Positions 23,228-32,307 of a stretch of DNA of 64,000 bases are shown in pieces (positions within the stretch are counted from its first letter, which is position 1; each line of letters starts with the position of its first letter). A model generated the notes under the pieces. The model searched no databases. It saw nothing but the letters and a program-made list of their open reading frames with translations, and was not told the DNA's origin. The stretch is from Glycomyces sambucus. GTDB lineage: Bacteria; Actinomycetota; Actinomycetes; Mycobacteriales; Micromonosporaceae. The stretch lies in the NCBI RefSeq assembly GCF_900102815.1, contig NZ_FNGF01000002.1, positions 248,001-312,000 of the forward strand, given 5' to 3'. The translations under genes were made by a program, and so were the position numbers.

Positions 23228-24100
23228 GTGCCCACTGACTTCGGCGCTCCCGGCGCGCACCTCATCGGGCTCATCGGCGCCGGGATCGGGCCCTCCCTCA
23301 GCCCCGCGCTCCACGAGCGCGAGGCCGACGCCCTGGGCCTGCGGTACCAGTACCGGCGCCTCGACCTCCTCGACCTCGGGATCGGGCCCGAGCGGATCGG
23401 CGACCTCCTCGCGGCCGCGCGGCTCACCGGCTACACCGGACTGAACGTCACCCACCCGGTCAAGCAGGCCGTCATCGCCCACCTCGACGCCCTCGCGGAG
23501 GAGGCCGCCGTCCTCGGCGCGGTCAACACCGTCCTCTTCAAGGGCGGCAGAGCGATCGGCTACAACACCGACGCCTCCGGGTTCGCCCGCTCCGCCATGG
23601 GCGGCCTCGCGGGGGCCGCGCTCGACCGGGTCGTCGTCCTCGGCGCGGGCGGCGCCGGCGCCGCGGTCGCCCACGCGCTCCTGGGCATCGGCGCCGGACA
23701 CGTCCTGGTCCTCGACCTCGACACCGACCGCGCCGCCCGCCTCGCCGACGCCCTCGGCGCCCACTTCGGCCGCGACCGCATCGGCTCCGGGCCCGCCGAC
23801 GCGCTCGCAGGTGCCGTCGCGGGTGCCGACGGCCTCGTCCACGCCACCCCCACCGGCATGGCCGCCCACCCCGGCTCGGCGGTGCCGAGCGGGCTCCTGC
23901 GGCCGGACCTGTGGGTCGCCGAGGTCGTCTACTTCCCGCTGGAGACCGCGCTGCTCACCGCCGCCCGCGCCGCCGGATGCCGTGTCCTCGACGGCGGCCG
24001 CATGGCCGTCTACCAGGCCGTGGACTCCTTCCGGCTGTTCACCGGCACCGAACCGGACGCCGACCGGATGCTCCGCCACTTCGACGAGCTCGCCCGCTGA
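23228..24100 (+). CDS. Shikimate/quinate dehydrogenase (AroE-like)
   Basis: The 290-residue enzyme has the shikimate-binding SLSPALH (residues 23-29), NVTHPVK with catalytic K79, NTDASGF, and the nucleotide-binding GAGGAGAAVAHAL. It interconverts shikimate and 3-dehydroshikimate, or quinate and 3-dehydroquinate, with NAD(P). An aspartate ends the second strand after the glycine-rich loop (LVLDLDTDRA), which suggests NAD preference and a catabolic role. The GTG at 23228 has GAGGAG 6 bases upstream. It is followed after 11 bases by the dehydratase gene and so forms a two-gene catabolic operon. Confidence 0.9.
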   Translation: MPTDFGAPGAHLIGLIGAGIGPSLSPALHEREADALGLRYQYRRLDLLDLGIGPERIGDLLAAARLTGYTGLNVTHPVKQAVIAHLDALAEEAAVLGAVNTVLFKGGRAIGYNTDASGFARSAMGGLAGAALDRVVVLGAGGAGAAVAHALLGIGAGHVLVLDLDTDRAARLADALGAHFGRDRIGSGPADALAGAVAGADGLVHATPTGMAAHPGSAVPSGLLRPDLWVAEVVYFPLETALLTAARAAGCRVLDGGRMAVYQAVDSFRLFTGTEPDADRMLRHFDELAR

Positions 24101-24111
24101 GGAGGACCCCC

Positions 24112-25965
24112 GTGCACACCCTGGGCATCGCCACCGTCTGCCTCTCCGGCACCCTCGACGACAAGCTCACCGCGGCCGCCGCCGCGGGCTTCGACGGTGT
24201 GGAGGTCTTCGAACCCGACCTCGTCGCCGCCGCCGACGGCCCCGAGGAGGTCCGCGCCCGCTGCGCCGACCTCGGCCTGAGCATCGACCTGTACCAGCCG
24301 TTCCGCGACTTCGAGGCCGTCCCGCCCGGCCTGCTGCGCGCCAACCTGCGCCGCGCCGAGGCGAAGTTCGCGGTCATGGAGCGCCTGGGCGCCGACCTCA
24401 TGCTCGTGTGCTCCAGCGTCCACCCCGACGCCGTGGACGACGACGACCTCGCCGCCGAACACCTGCACCTCCTCGCCGAGCGCGCCGCCGGCCACGGCGT
24501 GCGCCTCGCCTACGAGGCCCTGGCCTGGGGCCGCCACGTCGCCACCTACGACCGGGCCTGGCGGATCGTGCGCCGCGCCGACCACCCGAACCTGGGCCTG
24601 TGCCTCGACTCCTTCCACATCCTCTCGCGCGGCTCCGACCCGGCCGCGATCCGCGTCATCCCGCCCGAGAAGCTGTTCTTCCTCCAGCTCGCCGACGCCC
24701 CGCACCTCGACATGGACGTGCTCCAGTGGAGCCGCCACCACCGGCTCTTCCCCGGGCAGGGCGCCTTCGACCTCCCCGGGTTCCTGCGCACCGTCCTCGG
24801 CACCGGCTACACCGGGCCGCTCTCCCTCGAGGTCTTCAACGACGTGTTCCGCCAGTCGGACCCGCGCGTGGCGGCCGTCGACGCGCTCCGGTCCCTCCTC
24901 GGCCTCCAGGAGGCCGCCGGGCACACCGCCCTGCCCGCGCCGCCGCGCCTCGACGGCACCGCGTTCGTCGAGATCGGCGCCGGACCCGGTGCCGACGCCG
25001 AGGTCACCGGGGCCCTGGAGGCGCTCGGGTTCACGCGCGGCGGCGAGCACCGCTCGAAGCCGGTCTCCCTGTGGGAGCAGGGGAGCGCCCGCGTCCTCGT
25101 CAACCGCGCCGCCGCGGCCGAGGGCGCGACCGCGGTGGCCGCCATCGCCGTCGAGAGCACCGATCCGCCCGCGTCGGCCCGCCGGGCCGAACGCCTCCTC
25201 GCCCCGGTCCTGCCGCGCGAGCACCGCGCCGGCGAAGCCGACCTCGCGGCCGTCGCCGCCCCCGGCGGCACCTCGGTGTTCTTCTGCCGCACCGACGCCG
25301 CCGAAGGCTGGCGCGCCGACTTCGCACCCACCGGCGAAGTCCCGGACCCCGGCGCGGGCCTCACCGCCGTCGACCACGTGGCCCTGACCCAGCAGACCGA
25401 CGACTTCGACGGCGCCGCGCTCTTCTACCGCACCGTCTTCGGCCTCCACCCCGAGAAGGCCGCCGAGGTCGCGGCCCCCTTCGGGCTCATGCGGAGCCTG
25501 TCGATGACCGACGCCGAACGCCGGGTCCGCATCGCCCTGAGCGTGGCCGCGGTCCGCCGCGGCGGCTGGGCCCCCGGCGTCCCCCACCCCCAGCACGTCG
25601 CCTTCGCCACCGCCGACGCCGCCACCGCCGCGGCGCGCCTGCGCGGGGCCGGGCTCCTGCTGGAGATTCCCGGCAACTACTACGACGACCTCGACGCGCG
25701 CCTCGACCTGCCCCCCGACCGCCTCGCCCTCATGCGGGAGCGCTCGCTGCTGTACGACCGCGACGAGCACGGCGAGCTCCTCCACTGCTACACGCCCGTC
25801 CTCGGCTCCCGCGTCTTCTTCGAGGCGGTGCAGCGCATCGGCGGCTACACCGGCTACGGCGCCCCCAACGCCCCGGTCCGCATGGCCGCGCACCGCCGCG
25901 AACGCCTCGCCCGGAGCCGAGCGGCGCGCCCTCACTGGTCGCCGCCCACCCCGACGCAGCGGTAA
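24112..25965 (+). CDS. qsuB: Bifunctional 3-dehydroshikimate dehydratase (QsuB-like)
   Basis: The 617-residue protein joins two domains. The first 270 or so residues are a sugar-phosphate-isomerase-like TIM barrel (GFDGVEVFEPDL, LAYEALAWGRH, LGLCLDSFHIL, LSLEVFND) whose acidic and histidine residues bind metal. The second, from about 280, is a two-repeat 4-hydroxyphenylpyruvate-dioxygenase-like fold (TAVDHVALTQQTDDFDGAALFY and PQHVAFATAD). This is the arrangement of QsuB, which dehydrates 3-dehydroshikimate to protocatechuate. GTG at 24112 has GGAGGA upstream. With the dehydrogenase and transporter it would feed quinate/shikimate into the protocatechuate branch of the beta-ketoadipate pathway. 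The ring-cleavage genes are not in the window. Confidence 0.9.
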   Translation: MHTLGIATVCLSGTLDDKLTAAAAAGFDGVEVFEPDLVAAADGPEEVRARCADLGLSIDLYQPFRDFEAVPPGLLRANLRRAEAKFAVMERLGADLMLVCSSVHPDAVDDDDLAAEHLHLLAERAAGHGVRLAYEALAWGRHVATYDRAWRIVRRADHPNLGLCLDSFHILSRGSDPAAIRVIPPEKLFFLQLADAPHLDMDVLQWSRHHRLFPGQGAFDLPGFLRTVLGTGYTGPLSLEVFNDVFRQSDPRVAAVDALRSLLGLQEAAGHTALPAPPRLDGTAFVEIGAGPGADAEVTGALEALGFTRGGEHRSKPVSLWEQGSARVLVNRAAAAEGATAVAAIAVESTDPPASARRAERLLAPVLPREHRAGEADLAAVAAPGGTSVFFCRTDAAEGWRADFAPTGEVPDPGAGLTAVDHVALTQQTDDFDGAALFYRTVFGLHPEKAAEVAAPFGLMRSLSMTDAERRVRIALSVAAVRRGGWAPGVPHPQHVAFATADAATAAARLRGAGLLLEIPGNYYDDLDARLDLPPDRLALMRERSLLYDRDEHGELLHCYTPVLGSRVFFEAVQRIGGYTGYGAPNAPVRMAAHRRERLARSRAARPHWSPPTPTQR

Positions 25966-25999
25966 TGTCGATCCCGTCCACGGCCCCGCGACCCGACGG

Positions 26000-26776
26000 G
26001 TGGTCCATTCCATGCAGCGCGTCCGCCTCCACCTCGACGCCCCGCCCCGCACCGTCCAGGCCGGGATCGGCCTCCACGGCCGCACCGTCGCCGAGGACGT
26101 CTTCCGCCTCCCCGACCTGTGGCAGCTCCACCTCTACGACTACGAGGCCGACCTCGACGTGGGCGGCACCGCCCACGCGATCCGGCCCGGCCGCGTCAGC
26201 CTCATCCCGCCCGACACCGAGGCCCGCTTCCGCTACCGCGGCCCCTCCGAGCACCTCTACGTCCACTTCAGGCTCGCCGAGTCCGGTGCGGCCCACTCGG
26301 TCCCGGTCATGCGCGACACCGGGGCCGACCTGACCCGCGTCGCCGAGGCCCTGCGCCGCACCGTCGCCTCGCCCTCCACCACCCGCGCGAACGCCGAGGT
26401 CTGGACCCTCCTGTGGCGCCTGGCCGACCTCCCGCCCGAGGCGCCCGCCGGGCCCGTCGCCGACGCCCTCGCCTACGTCGAGGCCAACCTGCCCCGGCCC
26501 CTCGCCGTCCCCGACATCGCCGCCGCGGTCGGCCTGTCCCACAACCACCTCACGCGCCTCTTCCGCGCCGCCACCGGCACCACCGTCGTCGCCCACATCC
26601 GCCGCCGGCGCCTCGAACGCGCCCGCCACCTGCTCAGCGAGTCCACCCTCTCCATCCCGGCCGTCGCCGCCGCGGTCGGCGTCCCCGACCTCCAGGCGTT
26701 CAACAAGGCGTGCCGCCGCGAACTCGGCGCCGCGCCCCGCGAGATCCGGGCCGCCGGGCGGGGGAGCACCGGCTGA
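26000..26776 (+). CDS. AraC-family regulator
   Basis: A 258-residue regulator. The N-terminal cupin-like sensing domain includes LHLYDYEADLDVGG and RPGRVSLIPPDTEARF. The C-terminal pair of helix-turn-helix motifs includes IAAAVGLSHNHLTRLFRAAT and VAAAVGVPDLQAFNKACRRELG. The start is GTG at 26000 or ATG at 26012, neither with a strong ribosome site. It lies just upstream of the beta-glucosidase and sugar transporter on the same strand, so control of beta-glucoside use is the likely role. A role in the preceding quinate locus is less likely but possible. Confidence 0.85.
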   Translation: MVHSMQRVRLHLDAPPRTVQAGIGLHGRTVAEDVFRLPDLWQLHLYDYEADLDVGGTAHAIRPGRVSLIPPDTEARFRYRGPSEHLYVHFRLAESGAAHSVPVMRDTGADLTRVAEALRRTVASPSTTRANAEVWTLLWRLADLPPEAPAGPVADALAYVEANLPRPLAVPDIAAAVGLSHNHLTRLFRAATGTTVVAHIRRRRLERARHLLSESTLSIPAVAAAVGVPDLQAFNKACRRELGAAPREIRAAGRGSTG

Positions 26777-26847
26777 AGAGGGGTTACCGTCCGGTTCGCG
26801 ACCTGATATCTTCACGAACGTTACTCACGTCACTTTCGGAGGTGCCC

Positions 26848-28194
26848 GTGGCCGCGATGCCGCGCCTGCCCGGCGGATTCGTATGGGGCGCCGCCACCTC
26901 GGCGTTCCAGATCGAAGGGGCCACCACCGAGGACGGCCGCGGCCCGTCCGTCTGGGACGCCTTCACCGCCACCCCCGGCAAGGTCCGCGACGGCCACACC
27001 GCCGACACCGCGTGCGACCACTACCACCGCTACGAAGAGGACGTCGCCCTCCTGCGGCGCCTCGGCGTCGACGCCTACCGCTTCTCCGTCGCCTGGCCAC
27101 GCATCCAGCCCACCGGCTCCGGCCCCGCCAACGAACCCGGCCTCGACTTCTACGACCGCCTCGTCGACGCCCTCCTCGCCGCCGGGATCGCCCCCATGCC
27201 CACGCTCTTCCACTGGGACCTCCCGCAGGCCCTCGAAGACCGCGGCGGCTGGCTCGACCGCGACACCGCCCACCGCTTCGCCGAGTACGCCGCCGTCGTC
27301 GCCGCCCGCCTCGGCGACCGCGTGCGCCACTGGATCACCCTCAACGAGCCCTTCGAGCACATGGCCCTCGGCTACGCCCTCGGCCAGCACGCCCCCGGAC
27401 ACACCCACCTCCTCGACGCGCTCCCCGCCGCCCACCACCAGCTCCTCGGCCACGGCCTCGCCACCACCGCGCTCCGCGCCGCCGGAGCCCCGCACGTCAT
27501 GCTCACCAACTCCTACACGCCCGCGGTCCCCTACAGCGGCAGCGAAGCCGACACCGAGGCCGCCCTCGCCTACGACACCCTCCACCGCCGCGTCTTCACC
27601 GATCCCGTCCTCCTCGGCACCTACCCCGACCTCGGCGCCTTCGGCCTCGACGGCGCCCTCCCCTTCATCGAGGACGGCGACCTCCAGGCCATCAGCGCGC
27701 CCCTCGACGGCCTCGGCGTCAACTACTACAACCCCACCCGCGTCACCGCCCCCGAACCCGGCACCACCCCGCTCCCGTTCGAACTCGCCGAGTTCGACCA
27801 CGTCGACACCACCGACTTCGGCTGGCCCGTCATCCCCTCCGGCCTCACCCGGACCCTCCTCGACCTCACCGCCGACTACGGCGACGCCCTCCCGCCCCTG
27901 TGGGTCACCGAGAACGGCTGCTCCTACGACGTCGCGCCCGACGCCGACGGCCGCATCCGCGACCAGGCCCGCACCGACTACCTCGACGCCCACGTCAGGG
28001 CCGTCGCCGCCGCCGTCGAGCAGGGCGCCGACGTCCGCGGCTACCTCGTGTGGAGCCTCCTCGACAACTTCGAGTGGGCCGAGGGCTACCACCAGCGGTT
28101 CGGCCTCGTCCACGTCGACTTCGCGACCCAGGCGCGCACCCCCAAGGACTCCTTCGACCGCTACGCGGCGCTCATCCGGGCCCAGCGCCCGTGA
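26848..28194 (+). CDS. Beta-glucosidase, GH1
   Basis: A 448-residue cytoplasmic GH1 enzyme (no signal peptide), starting FVWGAATSAFQIEGA. The acid/base is E167 in TLNEP and the nucleophile is E355 in VTENG, both intact. It hydrolyses beta-glucosides such as cellobiose taken up by the cell. GTG at 26848 has GGAGG 5 bases upstream; an ATG 3 codons later is the alternative. It overlaps the following transporter by 4 bases (GTGA), so uptake and hydrolysis are translationally coupled. This gene pair complements the secreted GH5 cellulase at 37253. Confidence 0.93.
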   Translation: MAAMPRLPGGFVWGAATSAFQIEGATTEDGRGPSVWDAFTATPGKVRDGHTADTACDHYHRYEEDVALLRRLGVDAYRFSVAWPRIQPTGSGPANEPGLDFYDRLVDALLAAGIAPMPTLFHWDLPQALEDRGGWLDRDTAHRFAEYAAVVAARLGDRVRHWITLNEPFEHMALGYALGQHAPGHTHLLDALPAAHHQLLGHGLATTALRAAGAPHVMLTNSYTPAVPYSGSEADTEAALAYDTLHRRVFTDPVLLGTYPDLGAFGLDGALPFIEDGDLQAISAPLDGLGVNYYNPTRVTAPEPGTTPLPFELAEFDHVDTTDFGWPVIPSGLTRTLLDLTADYGDALPPLWVTENGCSYDVAPDADGRIRDQARTDYLDAHVRAVAAAVEQGADVRGYLVWSLLDNFEWAEGYHQRFGLVHVDFATQARTPKDSFDRYAALIRAQRP

Positions 28195-29444
28195 CCGCCG
28201 CCCCGCCCGCGCCCCACCCCGCCCTGGCCGAACCCGAACGCAACGTCGGCCGCGTCTGGATCGGCGGCATCACCACCGCCATGCTCGGCCTCTACATGGC
28301 GTTCTTCACCCCGATCCAGGTGCTCCTGCCCCTCCAGCTCGCCGCGATCGACGAGGACGGCAAGGTCGCCGCGTTCGGCCTCGTCACCGGCGTCGGCGCC
28401 CTCGTCGCCGTCGTCGCCAACCCCGTCGCCGGGGCCCTCTCCGACCGCACCACCGGCCGGTTCGGGCGCCGCCACCCCTGGACCCTCGGCGGGGTCGCCC
28501 TCGGCGCCGCCGCCCTGTGCCTCCTCGGCACCCAGACCACCGTCCTCGGCGTCCTCGTCTGCTGGTGCCTCGCGCAGGCCGCCCTGAACGCCGGGTACGC
28601 GAGCCTGAACGCCGGCATCCCCGACCACGTGCCCGTGCGCCAGCGCGCCGTCGTCTCCGGCTGGATCGGCTTCCCGCAGGCCCTCGGCCTCGTCGTCGGC
28701 GCCGTCATCGTCACCATGCTCGTCACCGGCCTCGCATCCGGCTACGCCGTCATCGGGATCGGCGCCCTCGCCATGGCCCTGCCGTTCGTCCTGTCCACAC
28801 CGGACCCGCCCCTGCCGCGCCGCGCCCGCCCCGCGTTCTCCTGGAAGGCCCTGCTCGACACGTTCTGGGTCTCCCCGAAGGCCCACCCCGACTTCGCGTG
28901 GGCCTGGTTCACGCGCTTCCTCGTCATGCTCGGCAACGCCACCGGCACCCTGTACCTGCTGTACTTCCTCGACGACGCCGTCGGATACCCGAACCCCGAA
29001 GAGGGCGTGCTCATCCTGACGCTCCTGTACACCGGCGGAGTCATCGCCACCGCGGTGGCGGGCGGGATCGTCTCCGACCGGATCGGGCGCCGCAAGGCCC
29101 TCGTCACCGCGTCCTCAGTGGTCATCACCGCGGCCGCGCTCATCCTCGTCTTCTGGCACACCTGGCCCGCCGCGATCGCCGCCGCCGCGATCATGGGCGC
29201 GGGCTTCGGGGTCTACCTCTCGGTCGACCAGGCGCTCATCACGCAGGTGCTGCCCGCGGCCACCGACCGCGCCAAGGACCTGGGCATCATCAACATCGCC
29301 TCCACCGTGCCGCAGGTGCTCGGCCCGGCGCTCGCGGCCCCGATCATCGCCGGGTTCGGCGGCTACGCCGGGCTGTACGCCGTCGCCGCGGGCGTCACGC
29401 TCCTCGGCGGCATCCTGGTGTGGCCCATCAAGTCCGTGCCCTAG
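28191..29444 (+). CDS. MFS transporter, probably for oligosaccharides or glucosides
   Basis: The 417-residue protein has about 12 hydrophobic helices. The loop between helices 2 and 3 reads GALSDRTTGRFGRRHPWTLGG, resembling the sucrose/GPH-like carbohydrate transporter branch of the MFS; the second-half copy is GGIVSDRIGRRKALVT. It starts in the stop codon of the GH1 gene (GTGA) and so should import the substrate of that beta-glucosidase. Its stop overlaps the stop of the convergent ATPase gene at the palindrome CTAG (29441-29444). The exact sugar is inferred only from context. Confidence 0.85.
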   Translation: MTAAPPAPHPALAEPERNVGRVWIGGITTAMLGLYMAFFTPIQVLLPLQLAAIDEDGKVAAFGLVTGVGALVAVVANPVAGALSDRTTGRFGRRHPWTLGGVALGAAALCLLGTQTTVLGVLVCWCLAQAALNAGYASLNAGIPDHVPVRQRAVVSGWIGFPQALGLVVGAVIVTMLVTGLASGYAVIGIGALAMALPFVLSTPDPPLPRRARPAFSWKALLDTFWVSPKAHPDFAWAWFTRFLVMLGNATGTLYLLYFLDDAVGYPNPEEGVLILTLLYTGGVIATAVAGGIVSDRIGRRKALVTASSVVITAAALILVFWHTWPAAIAAAAIMGAGFGVYLSVDQALITQVLPAATDRAKDLGIINIASTVPQVLGPALAAPIIAGFGGYAGLYAVAAGVTLLGGILVWPIKSVP

Positions 29445-30910
29445 AACCCGCGGCCGTACAGGCGCCGCAGGTCCACCAGGGCCGCGCCGCCCTCGCGCCC
29501 GGCCGCCTCCAGTTCCGGTGTGAACCCCGTCAGCGAGAAGACCCCCAGGACCGCGCCCTCGGCGCGGTAGCCGAGGCCCCCGAGCGCGCGCCGGATCGTC
29601 TCCAGGCGCTCCAGCGCGGGGACGCCCTGGCGCTGGCCGGTGGCCTTCGCCTCGCCGATGAACGTGACGGTGCGGCCCTGCACGCCCAAGACGTCCACTT
29701 CGTACTTCGCGCGGCCCGCGTTGTCCTGCACGTTCGCGGTGCCGACCTCGCCGAAGCCCTCCTCGCGGCCGAGCTCGGCGGCGGCGAAGCGCCGCACCCA
29801 CTCCCGGGCCAGCTCCTCGAAGTGCGGGCCGATGATCTGCGACCGGAACGTGTCGCGCATGGCCCGCCACACCTGCCGCGACTGGCCCAGTTCGAGCTGC
29901 CCCTGGCGCGGGGCGGTCACGAGCCGGTCGAAGCGGATGATCGGGTCGCGCACGCTGATCGAGCTGCGCCCGCGCACCAGGTCGACCCGGCGCGCGACGT
30001 ACCCGGTGGACTCCAGGGTCCGCAGCAGCGGGCGCACCGCGTCCTTGCTGCGGCCGGTCTCGGCGCCGATCTTCGCGAGCGTCGTGGAGCCGCGGGCGAT
30101 GGCGCCGAGCACATCGTGGTACGCCGACCGGTCGGTGATCCGCGGGTCCTCGCGCAGCAGGTAGTCGACCTCGGCGGTGGTGAACGCGCCGAACCCGGTG
30201 CTCAGCAGCGTGTCCGGGACCCACTCCTCGAACTCGGCGGGGGAGTGCGGCACCCGGTCGATGAGGCGCCGGTACCCGGGGTAGCCGCCGACGCAGGCGT
30301 GGACCTTGAGCGCGGTCTCGGGGTCGTCGATGCCCCACAGCCCGGCGGTCTGGCGGTAGTCGAGCGGCCCGAGCTTGAGGTCGACCATGGCGCGCCCGCG
30401 CAGCGGCTTCGTGCCCGAGAGCAGTTCGCGCATGACGCTCAGGGACGACCCGCACAGGATCACCCGCCCGCCCGGGCCCTCGCCGCGCTGGGACCGGTCG
30501 TAGAGGAGCTGGAGGAGGCCCGGCAGCTGCGGGGCCTTCGCCATCGCGTAGGGGAACTCGTCGATCACCAGCAGCGGTGGGCGCCCCGCGGGGGCGGTGC
30601 GGGCCGCGACGTCGAGGGCGCTGACGAGCAGCGGCTCCCAGTCGGCCGTGGCGGCGCCGGTGATCCCGCCGTGCGCGGCGATCCCGGCCGCGAACCGCGC
30701 CCGCGCCGACAGGTCGCCCTCCTCCTGCACGCACACGTGGTAGAGCCCGCCCACGGCCCCCGCGGCGGCGGTGAGCAGGTGCGTCTTGCCCGCGCGGCGG
30801 CGCCCGGAGACGATCCCGATCTTGAGCGAGCCGTCGTCCCCGGCGCGCAGGAACCGCTCCAGGACCGCCCATTCGAGGTCCCGGCCGATGATGGTGTCGG
30901 GCTTCTCCAC
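29441..30910 (-). CDS. ATPase with C-terminal PD-(D/E)XK nuclease-like domain (DUF234 family)
   Basis: A 489-residue protein of the archaeal-ATPase/DUF234 type. Walker A is GRRRAGKT (36-43) and Walker B is LLVIDEFPYA (about 112-121). A winged helix follows (TLAKIGAETGRSKDAVRPLLRTL), and the C-terminal domain keeps D406, E420 and K422 in VDVLG and FIGEAKAT, the acid-acid-lysine pattern of PD-(D/E)XK nucleases. The biological role of this family is poorly known. The GTG start follows GGGAAGGGGG. Two tandem palindromes with the same half-site lie directly upstream. No partner gene is adjacent. Confidence 0.82.
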   Translation of the reverse strand: MEKPDTIIGRDLEWAVLERFLRAGDDGSLKIGIVSGRRRAGKTHLLTAAAGAVGGLYHVCVQEEGDLSARARFAAGIAAHGGITGAATADWEPLLVSALDVAARTAPAGRPPLLVIDEFPYAMAKAPQLPGLLQLLYDRSQRGEGPGGRVILCGSSLSVMRELLSGTKPLRGRAMVDLKLGPLDYRQTAGLWGIDDPETALKVHACVGGYPGYRRLIDRVPHSPAEFEEWVPDTLLSTGFGAFTTAEVDYLLREDPRITDRSAYHDVLGAIARGSTTLAKIGAETGRSKDAVRPLLRTLESTGYVARRVDLVRGRSSISVRDPIIRFDRLVTAPRQGQLELGQSRQVWRAMRDTFRSQIIGPHFEELAREWVRRFAAAELGREEGFGEVGTANVQDNAGRAKYEVDVLGVQGRTVTFIGEAKATGQRQGVPALERLETIRRALGGLGYRAEGAVLGVFSLTGFTPELEAAGREGGAALVDLRRLYGRGF

Positions 30911-30934
30911 GAGCGCCCCCTTCCCGGTCGAGTC

Positions 30935-30952
30935 GTGTAGTCGAGACTACAC
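30935..30952. promoter_or_regulatory. Palindrome 1 upstream of the ATPase-nuclease gene
   Basis: GTGTAGTCGAGACTACAC has 8 of 9 pairs matching. It shares the 7-base arms GTGTAGT/ACTACAC with palindrome 2, with the centres 25 bp apart. It may be an operator or a second RNA hairpin. Confidence 0.6.
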
Positions 30953-30957
30953 GAAAA

Positions 30958-30979
30958 CCGTGTAGTTCGAACTACACGG
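30958..30979. promoter_or_regulatory. Palindrome 2: operator or terminator between P450 and ATPase genes
   Basis: A perfect 22-bp palindrome (CCGTGTAGTTC paired with GAACTACACGG). Read on the minus strand, it follows the P450 stop and is itself followed by TTTT, which would suit an intrinsic terminator. The identical half-sites in palindrome 1 instead suggest a dimeric DNA-binding protein. Confidence 0.65.
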
Positions 30980-30996
30980 TCTTCACTTCCGGGCGG

Positions 30997-32193
30997 TCAC
31001 CACTCGATCGGGAGCTCGTGCACCCCGTAGATGATCATGTCGGTGCGCATCCGCACCGCCTCCGACGCCACCGCCAGCCGCAGGCCCGGGAACCGCGACA
31101 GCAGGGCCGGGACCGCCACCTGGAGCTCGACCCGCGCGAGCTGCTGGCCCAGGCACTGGTGCACGCCGTGCCCGAACGCCACGTGCCCGGCCGTCGACCG
31201 CAGCAGGTCGAGCACGTCCGGATCCGCGAACCGCGCCGGGTCCCGGTTCGCCGCCGGGATCGACACCGTCACCGACTCACCGGCCTTCACGGTCTCCCCC
31301 GCCAGGACCACGTCCTCCGTCGCCGCCCGCACCGTCGCCGGGATGACGCTCAGGTACCGCAGCAGCTCCTCCACCGCCGGAGCGGCCAGGCCCGGGTCCC
31401 CGCGCAGCTCCGCGAGTTGCACCGGGTGCTCCAGCAGTGCGAACGCCCCCAGCGCGATCATGTTCGCCGTCGTGTCCAGGCCCGCCCCCAGCAGCGAGAA
31501 CCCGATGTTCACCAGCTCCTCGTCCGTCAGGTCGGTCGCGACCAGCCCGCCGAGCAGGTCGTCGGTCGGCGCGGTCCGCTTGGCCGCCACCAGCTCCGAC
31601 ACGAACCCGTGCACCGCCGCGAACGCCGCCGCCCGCTCCTGCGGCGCGTCCGACATCCGGAACAGCCGCAGCGCCGGCCCCTGGAACCGCTCGCGGTCGG
31701 CGTACGGCACGCCCAGCAGCTCGCAGATCACCTGCGACGACAGGGGCACCGCGAGGTCCCGCACCACGTCCGCGGGGGCGCCGCCTTGCTCCATCGCGTC
31801 CAGGAGCCCGGCCGTCACCTCCTCCACGTGACCGGTCAGCGCCCGCATGCGCCGCACCGTGAACTGGCCAGTCAGCAGCCGCCGGTAGCGGCCGTGGCCG
31901 GGCTCGTCCATCGACCCGAACATCCCCGGCGGCGCCGGCCGGACCGCGTTCGGCACCCCCGGGAACGGCTGGTGGTACCGGTCCGACCGCGCGCTGAACC
32001 GCGGATCGGCCAGCACCTCCCGCACCAGGGCGTGCCCGGTCGCGAGCCACCCGACGTGCCCGTCCGGGTAGGTCATGCGCGACAGCGGGGACCGCTCCCG
32101 CAGCCGCGCGAGCGCCGCGGGCGGATCGAAGGGGCGGTCGGCCGGGCGGTCCGCCGGCAGGGCCGGATGCTTCACGTGCTCCTCAGGTTCCAT
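30997..32193 (-). CDS. Cytochrome P450
   Basis: A soluble 398-residue bacterial P450. The I-helix oxygen-binding motif is AGLDTT, the ExxR motif is EELLR, and the heme-binding loop FGHGVHQCLGQ has the axial Cys at 347. Length and motifs resemble CYP105/CYP107-type enzymes that oxidise secondary metabolites or xenobiotics. No ferredoxin or reductase gene is adjacent. The ATG at 32193 lies 7 bases after a -10 element and has no ribosome site, so the mRNA is probably leaderless. A GTG at codon 7 with GAGGAG just upstream is an alternative. It is divergent from the regulator at 32308. Confidence 0.93.
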   Translation of the reverse strand: MEPEEHVKHPALPADRPADRPFDPPAALARLRERSPLSRMTYPDGHVGWLATGHALVREVLADPRFSARSDRYHQPFPGVPNAVRPAPPGMFGSMDEPGHGRYRRLLTGQFTVRRMRALTGHVEEVTAGLLDAMEQGGAPADVVRDLAVPLSSQVICELLGVPYADRERFQGPALRLFRMSDAPQERAAAFAAVHGFVSELVAAKRTAPTDDLLGGLVATDLTDEELVNIGFSLLGAGLDTTANMIALGAFALLEHPVQLAELRGDPGLAAPAVEELLRYLSVIPATVRAATEDVVLAGETVKAGESVTVSIPAANRDPARFADPDVLDLLRSTAGHVAFGHGVHQCLGQQLARVELQVAVPALLSRFPGLRLAVASEAVRMRTDMIIYGVHELPIEW

Positions 32194-32200
32194 GCCCGGG

Positions 32201-32230
32201 ACGCTAGGCTCGATCCACCCGGTCCTGCAA
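32201..32230 (-). promoter_or_regulatory. Leaderless promoter of the P450 gene
   Basis: On the minus strand TTGCAG (32230-32225) and TAGCGT (32206-32201) are 18 bases apart, and the ATG (32193) begins 7 bases after the -10. Confidence 0.6.
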
Positions 32231-32240
32231 GCACCGCAGA

Positions 32241-32257
32241 GTGAACCGCCAGTTCAC
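32241..32257. promoter_or_regulatory. Candidate operator between P450 and regulator genes
   Basis: GTGAAC-CGCCA-GTTCAC is a perfect inverted repeat, 10 bases upstream of the P450 -35 and about 50 bases before the regulator start. It is likely bound by the divergent regulator. Confidence 0.55.
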
Positions 32258-32307
32258 CGCCGTCCCGTGCGTGCAATGACCTTGGATCTGAACGCACAGG
32301 AGGAGCG

